Below, piece by piece: positions 33,942-37,763 of a DNA stretch of 37,763 nucleotides. This DNA comes from Gammaproteobacteria bacterium. Lineage in GTDB: Bacteria > Pseudomonadota > Gammaproteobacteria > Pseudomonadales > Pseudomonadaceae. The position numbers and the translations under genes are program-made. The stretch is taken from positions 1-37,763 of the forward strand of contig JAHJXZ010000008.1 of the NCBI GenBank assembly GCA_018827205.1, in the 5' to 3' direction. Position 1 is the first letter of the stretch; every line of letters starts with the position of its first letter. The notes under the pieces were generated by a model. That model had not been told where the DNA came from, searched no databases, and saw nothing but the letters and a program-made list of their open reading frames with translations.

Positions 33942-36102
33942 GGTAGCGTCCTTGTTGGCGGAGTTGGTCGATGTTCAAGCCCAGTTGCTGCAGCAAGGGT
34001 TCCAGCGCGTTGCGCACCCCGGCGGCCATGTCGCGGGAGCCGCACACCAACACCTGCGCGCCCTGTTGCAACAGCGCCACCAGTTTGTCGGCGTCCTGCA
34101 GGAGGCGGTCCTGCACATACATCGGCTTAGCCGCCTGGGAGAATGCCAGGCCCAGTTGGCTCAGGCGTCCGTCAGCCAGGTATTCATTCAGTTGCGTTTC
34201 ATAGAGGAAGTCCGACTGCGCGCTGCGGCCACCCCAGTAAAGGTGCAGCGGGCGCTGATGGGCATTCTTGCGGACAAAGCCAATCAACGGCGCCAGCCCA
34301 GTGCCGGCACCCACCAGAATCAGCGGGTGCTGGCCGGCAGTCGGGCGAAATTCGGGATGCGCTTGGATAACCCCTTCAATACATTCACCCACCTGCAGCC
34401 TATGCAGCAGGCTTGAGCAAACGCCTTCAGGCTGTTTACGCACGCAGATTTCCAGCACGCCATCTTCATCACCGCTGGCAATCGAGTAGAAGCGTGGCGG
34501 CAGATCAGTACCCGGACGGATGGCCAGCAGGTCGCCGGGCGCGAAGCGGCTGTTGCTGGTAGGCGATACGGCAAAGCGTAAAACGGCGGCCGGTAACTCG
34601 CTGCCTTCGCCGTAAAGCTCGCGGCTCAGCAACTGCAACTGTTGTGAGGTCTCGCAACTGGCGTGCGCAGTGAAGTGCAGGGCAACGCCCAGTTTCTGAC
34701 CAAGCCGCTGCGCCCACTGGTTGAGCTCGCCCAAGGCGTTGCGGTCGATGCGCTGCAAGGGTAGTAACGTCGCTAAGCCCTTTTGCTGCAGGCATTGCTC
34801 GACTTGCTCGGCATAACCGCAGAAGTGCTGAAACTGCGAATCACCAAAGCCCAGCACCGCGACTTGCAACGTTGGGTTCAGCTCGCTGCGCTGCAAGCGC
34901 CCGAGAAATGCCTTGGCTGAATCGGGCGCCTGGCCATCGCCATAAGTCGAGGTGAGTAGCAGCAATTGGCTGGCTTGGCGGTAGTGCGGTTGCAGCTGAC
35001 TCATGCTGGCGCAGTGCACCCGCAGGCCCTGGCTCTGCAATTGTTCCTGCAACTGCCGGGCATAGCTCCAAGTAGCCCCGCCCTGACTGCCAACCAGCAG
35101 AATGATCTGTGCTTGATCGGCTGGCGTGTTATCAGGCCGTGCGCCAGCCAGACGCTTGCGCCGCGCCCATGAGAGCAGACCGAAACCGCTGAGAAACAAC
35201 ACGGCCAGGCTGGAGCCGCTGAGGATCAGCGTCCAGAGTGGCGAGTGCGCGCCGGTGTGCAATTCGTAGATGTTCTCGTACAGGCGCGTGGCAAAGCCGT
35301 GCTGCTGATAGCTGATCCATTGGCCAGTGCTGGCATTGACGAAGCCTTCACCCGCCGCCGTGCGTACGGTGTAGAAATTGGCATCCGGGTCGCTGGGGAA
35401 CTCCAGTTCGCGCAAGTCTTGCAGGTCCAGGTTGAGCAGGGCAGCAAGGCTGTTCAACTCGGCCGCCGGGGCCGAGTAGCTGGCTTCTGGGTAGGCCGGT
35501 GAGGCGTCTTGACCATCGTTGATCCAGCCCTGACTGATAGCCGCCAAATACAGCCCACTCAGGGCGAGAATCGCCAGGGCCGGCAGCGTCCAGCGGGCCA
35601 CGACCATATGCCAGTGAATCAGCCCGCTGCTGGCTGGAATAGGCCGTACTAAGCGGCTCCAACCCCCGAGTCGGCGCGCCAACAGCCAAGCGCCAGTGAC
35701 CACCAGTATCAGCATGGCCAGCGCCGCCAGGCCACTGAACCAGCGGCCCGACTCGCCGAGCAGCAACTCGCGGTGCAGGTTGCGCGTCCAGGCAAGCAGG
35801 GCGGAAGGCTGGTAGGGCGAGATAACCGAGCCGCTGAGCGGATCAACCACCACGGTGTTGTTCTCGTTCGTGGTGCTGAGCGTGACGCGCAGCTCACCAC
35901 TGGGGGCGCGTTCGATGCGCTCGATACCTTGCACCTGGCCGGCAATACGCGCGGCCACGTCGGCGACGTTTTCACCGGCTGCTGGCGCGGTTTGCAGGTG
36001 CTCAACCAGGGTACTGCTGGACAGCACCAGGCCCGTGGCCGCCGAGACCATCAGTAAGACGCCAAGGAGCAAGCTGAGTACCACGTGGGTGCGTTGCAGC
36101 AT
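33925..36102 (-). CDS. PepSY membrane protein fused to flavodoxin and FAD/NAD(P)H reductase
   Basis: 725 residues. Membrane segments at about 7-29, 123-143, 171-190 and 289-312 with two periplasmic PepSY-type regions. Conserved His sit at the membrane face: His110 in NLHRELLLG, His163 and His165 in LIHWHMV, and His282 in LHTGAHSPLW. The cytosolic part is like a sulfite reductase alpha subunit: flavodoxin (about 333-470; GSQGGATWS, TSTYGDG), FAD domain (RFYS at 537-540, GVCSS at 560-564) and nucleotide domain (GAGTGLAPLIGF about 598-609, CGSRDMA), ending REDVY. The plan suggests electrons pass from NAD(P)H via FAD and FMN through the membrane. ATG 36102 with AGGAG. Related to the PiuB/FoxB-like reductases; the substrate is unknown. 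Confidence 0.9.
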   Translation of the reverse strand: MLQRTHVVLSLLLGVLLMVSAATGLVLSSSTLVEHLQTAPAAGENVADVAARIAGQVQGIERIERAPSGELRVTLSTTNENNTVVVDPLSGSVISPYQPSALLAWTRNLHRELLLGESGRWFSGLAALAMLILVVTGAWLLARRLGGWSRLVRPIPASSGLIHWHMVVARWTLPALAILALSGLYLAAISQGWINDGQDASPAYPEASYSAPAAELNSLAALLNLDLQDLRELEFPSDPDANFYTVRTAAGEGFVNASTGQWISYQQHGFATRLYENIYELHTGAHSPLWTLILSGSSLAVLFLSGFGLLSWARRKRLAGARPDNTPADQAQIILLVGSQGGATWSYARQLQEQLQSQGLRVHCASMSQLQPHYRQASQLLLLTSTYGDGQAPDSAKAFLGRLQRSELNPTLQVAVLGFGDSQFQHFCGYAEQVEQCLQQKGLATLLPLQRIDRNALGELNQWAQRLGQKLGVALHFTAHASCETSQQLQLLSRELYGEGSELPAAVLRFAVSPTSNSRFAPGDLLAIRPGTDLPPRFYSIASGDEDGVLEICVRKQPEGVCSSLLHRLQVGECIEGVIQAHPEFRPTAGQHPLILVGAGTGLAPLIGFVRKNAHQRPLHLYWGGRSAQSDFLYETQLNEYLADGRLSQLGLAFSQAAKPMYVQDRLLQDADKLVALLQQGAQVLVCGSRDMAAGVRNALEPLLQQLGLNIDQLRQQGRYREDVY

Positions 36103-36117
36103 GAGCGGGCTCCTGGG

Positions 36118-36585
36118 TTAAAACTGGTAGCTGAAGGTGTTGACGTAGCCTGTTGCGCTACCGCTGACTGGCGTGGGCTGTTGTGTGAGCGGCACTTTGA
36201 TTTCGGCGCGGTTGTCCTGTTTGTTCTCGACAGCGCTGTCGATGCGAATTTCGTAGCCGGCATCAATCAGCGCATCTTCCAGTTCAACAGCCACCTTCAA
36301 GGTTTGCCCGCTGCCAACGCTGGCACCGGTAAGACCGTCGTATTCGGCAGGCTTGTTGCCGTCACGCACCCAGTCACGCAGGTGCTTGTAGTACTTGGCC
36401 TTCTTGCCGGAGACCCACAGCGTGCGTTGGTAATTGCCCTGCGCATCGGTGACATAGAACGCCAGGTAGGCATCGTTGCCGCGATACTCTTTCAAGGTTG
36501 TTTGCAAGGTGATTTCGCGGGCCTGGCCCAGCGCGGGCAGCGCCGCCAAACCGGCTAAAGCGAGGGTTAGTGTGGTCTTGTTCAT
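36118..36585 (-). CDS. Exported DUF2271 protein with flavinylation motif
   Basis: 155 residues. Signal peptide about 1-22 (ALGQA, then REITLQTTLKEYRG). The mature protein looks beta-rich, with TLWVSGKKAKYYKHLRDWVRD in the middle. At 83-89 it reads DGLTGAS, which fits the Dxx(S/T)GA(S/T) motif where ApbE attaches FMN; Ser89 would be the acceptor. ATG 36585 has GGAGG; a longer frame upstream (to 36855) is without signal features. First gene of the unit, 15 bp before the PepSY flavoprotein. DUF2271 has no assigned function; a periplasmic flavin carrier is an inference. Confidence 0.88.
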   Translation of the reverse strand: MNKTTLTLALAGLAALPALGQAREITLQTTLKEYRGNDAYLAFYVTDAQGNYQRTLWVSGKKAKYYKHLRDWVRDGNKPAEYDGLTGASVGSGQTLKVAVELEDALIDAGYEIRIDSAVENKQDNRAEIKVPLTQQPTPVSGSATGYVNTFSYQF

Positions 36586-36626
36586 CTGAACCTCCGTAGG
36601 CAATGGCGCAACCTTAGCCCCCAATT

Positions 36627-36643
36627 CTGAAGCCAAGCTGAAG
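36627..36643 (-). repeat. Direct repeat CTGAAG-N5-CTGAAG in the promoter region
   Basis: Two identical hexamers with an 11-bp period, one helical turn, 42 bp before the DUF2271 start and 15 bp downstream of the TTAAG box. The arrangement is typical of OmpR-family regulator sites but could be chance. Confidence 0.35.
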
Positions 36644-36658
36644 GACAGAAACCTTGCA

Positions 36659-36675
36659 CTTAATGAGGACTTAAG
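36659..36675 (-). promoter_or_regulatory. TTAAG-N6-TTAAG response-regulator box
   Basis: On the minus strand TTAAG (36674-36670), TCCTCA, TTAAG (36663-36659). This is a perfect match to the BqsR/CarR box of P. aeruginosa (TTAAG-N6-TTAAG) and to the wider PmrA/QseB-type pattern. It is 74 bp upstream of the DUF2271 start codon and in the same orientation, the right distance to overlap a -35 region. Confidence 0.6.
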
Positions 36676-36768
36676 ACTGTTCTGAAACAGCGTTTCGGCT
36701 GGCGTCAGCTTGTTCCTTTCTTCGCCAGGCATTAGCAATTCTGCGCTGGCGGCGGCAGTGCCACTCCG

Positions 36769-37155
36769 GTGATTGCCGAGCCTGCTGCCGCGCCGCAGGG
36801 CAATACCTTCTGCCATGCCTATATCTATGTGGTTAAGAAACCCGGCGGATTGCAATCAGCGATCTTCCAGAGCGCCAGCCCGCAGATAACCTCGGCCGGT
36901 ATGATGGCTACGCTGTCTGCGTTTGTTAGCACAGTCAGGCAGCCGCAACCTCAGGCCTGGCGGCCGTTCAGTTATCCTGACGTACAGTGCAGCCCGCCAT
37001 CCGGTTACTGCTTCGCCAATGCGCAGAAGGCGTTGTTCAAGCCCGACCAGATGGCCGGCCAGTTCTGCTTCGCTACTCGGGCCGAGGCGCAGAAGCATTA
37101 CGAGGAGTTCAATTCGGTGAAGCCGGTTTATGAAACGCTGGAGTGGACGCCTTAG
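36769..37155 (+). CDS. Hypothetical protein, possibly lacking its original N-terminus
   Basis: Uncharacterised. The frame is open from a TAG at 36732 and the earliest usual start is GTG 36769, giving 128 residues. The composition is protein-like (HAYIYVVKKPGGLQSAIFQSA, ANAQKALFKPDQMAGQFCFATRAEAQKHYEEF) and has four Cys (CHAY, VQCS, GYCF, QFCF). In frame upstream of the GTG the sequence reads FCAGGGSATP, like the start of a mature lipoprotein, but no signal peptide or start codon precedes it. Either the start is GTG 36769 or a later ATG (36901), or the gene has lost its 5' end. No ribosome-binding site is obvious. Confidence 0.5.
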   Translation: MIAEPAAAPQGNTFCHAYIYVVKKPGGLQSAIFQSASPQITSAGMMATLSAFVSTVRQPQPQAWRPFSYPDVQCSPPSGYCFANAQKALFKPDQMAGQFCFATRAEAQKHYEEFNSVKPVYETLEWTP

Positions 37156-37285
37156 GCGCTTTCCTTTAGCCACTGCGCCAGGCGCATTAGCATCTGGCCG
37201 GCGAACCTAGCCAAGAGTGAATACACTATGCGCCCGATAATCCCGGGCCATTACTATGGCTGCCTCGAACAAGGAACGCGCCTTT

Positions 37286-37763
37286 ATGGCTTCCCCAGAT
37301 AAACAGCAAAAACGTGCCCAGCGGGCCAAAGCCAAGGCCAAGCAAAACCGTTCGGGCAAGGCCAAAGCCACTGTCGTGCATCCGCTGCTGGCCAATCCGC
37401 TGATCAACGAACCGTTCGATGATGTCGAAATCGACCTGAGCACCTTCGACTTCAAGGATATCGAAGAGAACGGTTTCGACCCGGCGCACTTCGATGATCT
37501 GTTCCAGACGATGAAAATCGGCGAAGGCATCAGCCTGCTGGCGATGTGTCTGGTGTTCCTGCAATACCCGGTGTTGGAGCTGGTGGTCGCGGAGGAAGCG
37601 GAAGACGCGGCCACCGACTTTATGATGGGGCTGCTGATCGTCTATCGCGGGATCTTTCACAGTGAAGATGAAGATACGGCCGTGGAGTGGATAGGCAGCG
37701 AGGCCTTCCAGCATGCCTACAACGAAGCCTCGATGATCCTGCAGAAGAAAAACGCGCGCGGCA
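37286..37763 (+). CDS. Hypothetical protein (3' end outside window)
   Basis: Not recognised. At least 159 codons. N-terminus very basic and Ala/Lys-rich (MASPDKQQKRAQRAKAKAK pattern), then acidic (DDVEIDLSTFDFKDIEEN), then helical with SLLAMCLVFLQYPVLELVV and DFMMGLLIVYRGIF. ATG 37286 has AAGGAA about nine to ten bases upstream; an in-frame ATG at 37256 has no ribosome-binding site. The hydrophobic helices are amphipathic rather than clearly membrane-spanning, and the basic tail could contact nucleic acid; both are guesses. Confidence 0.7.
   Translation, partial: MASPDKQQKRAQRAKAKAKQNRSGKAKATVVHPLLANPLINEPFDDVEIDLSTFDFKDIEENGFDPAHFDDLFQTMKIGEGISLLAMCLVFLQYPVLELVVAEEAEDAATDFMMGLLIVYRGIFHSEDEDTAVEWIGSEAFQHAYNEASMILQKKNARG

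Noticed and set aside
36118-36855. Longer start for the DUF2271 gene (245 residues)
   Set aside because: The extra 90 residues cover the promoter with its TTAAG box, hide the signal peptide and lack a ribosome-binding site.
1-37763. CRISPR arrays, tRNA/rRNA genes, insertion sequences or att sites
   Set aside because: No regularly spaced repeats, no cloverleaf-like sequence, and no transposase or integrase motif found on either strand.

Overview
The window is chromosomal DNA of a Pseudomonas (Gammaproteobacteria). It has about 60% G+C and strong reading-frame shadows on the opposite strand. Gene order and catalytic residues across the first 14 kb match the Pseudomonas alginate operon. Numbering is almost residue-for-residue that of P. 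aeruginosa: AlgD C268, AlgI H322, Alg44 R17/R21/D44/S46, AlgJ D190/H192. No rRNA, tRNA, CRISPR array, insertion sequence or prophage gene was seen, and codon use looks uniform, so this is core or near-core genome rather than an island.

Layout. (1) 1-13754, minus strand: the alginate operon algD-alg8-alg44-algK-algE-algG-algX-algL-algI-algJ, with algJ cut by the window start. It covers precursor synthesis (AlgD), c-di-GMP-gated polymerisation (Alg8/Alg44), periplasmic epimerisation, lysis and acetylation (AlgG, AlgL, AlgX, AlgI, AlgJ) and export (AlgK/AlgE). A 594-bp leader/promoter region (13755-14348) carries an AlgU-type promoter candidate, an AlgR-like box, three consecutive inverted repeats and GGA motifs of the RsmA type. 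(2) 14349-16278: yaaA (minus) and a divergent DmeF-type metal exporter. (3) 16580-19305, plus strand: a PIN-PhoH protein, then moaC-moaD-moaE for molybdopterin. (4) 19583-21569: a lone basic amino-acid binding protein and a convergent membrane diguanylate cyclase sharing a bidirectional terminator. (5) 21701-27377: aldehyde dehydrogenase, APC permease and class III aminotransferase (minus), with a divergent LysR regulator; probably amine or omega-amino-acid catabolism. (6) 27413-32952: a PhnDCEE-like ABC importer (minus) divergent from selD-mnmH (plus), which together look like selenium uptake and 2-selenouridine tRNA modification. (7) 33012-36585, minus: DUF2271 protein, PepSY/flavodoxin/ferredoxin-reductase-type membrane flavoprotein, and ApbE flavin transferase. 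(8) 36769-37763: two uncharacterised plus-strand genes, the last cut by the window end.

The most interesting unit is region 7. The small exported DUF2271 protein carries a DGLTGAS segment that fits the flavinylation consensus of ApbE substrates. Its neighbours encode an NAD(P)H-type flavin reductase tethered to a PepSY membrane domain, and an ApbE. A perfect TTAAG-N6-TTAAG response-regulator box lies 74 bp upstream of the first gene. Together they suggest a small, signal-responsive electron-transfer chain that moves cytosolic electrons to a covalently flavinylated periplasmic carrier. The second is the divergent selenium locus, where a palindrome lies between overlapping promoters of transporter and selD. 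Gene starts were chosen by ribosome-binding site and family N-terminus and are often downstream of the longest possible start.
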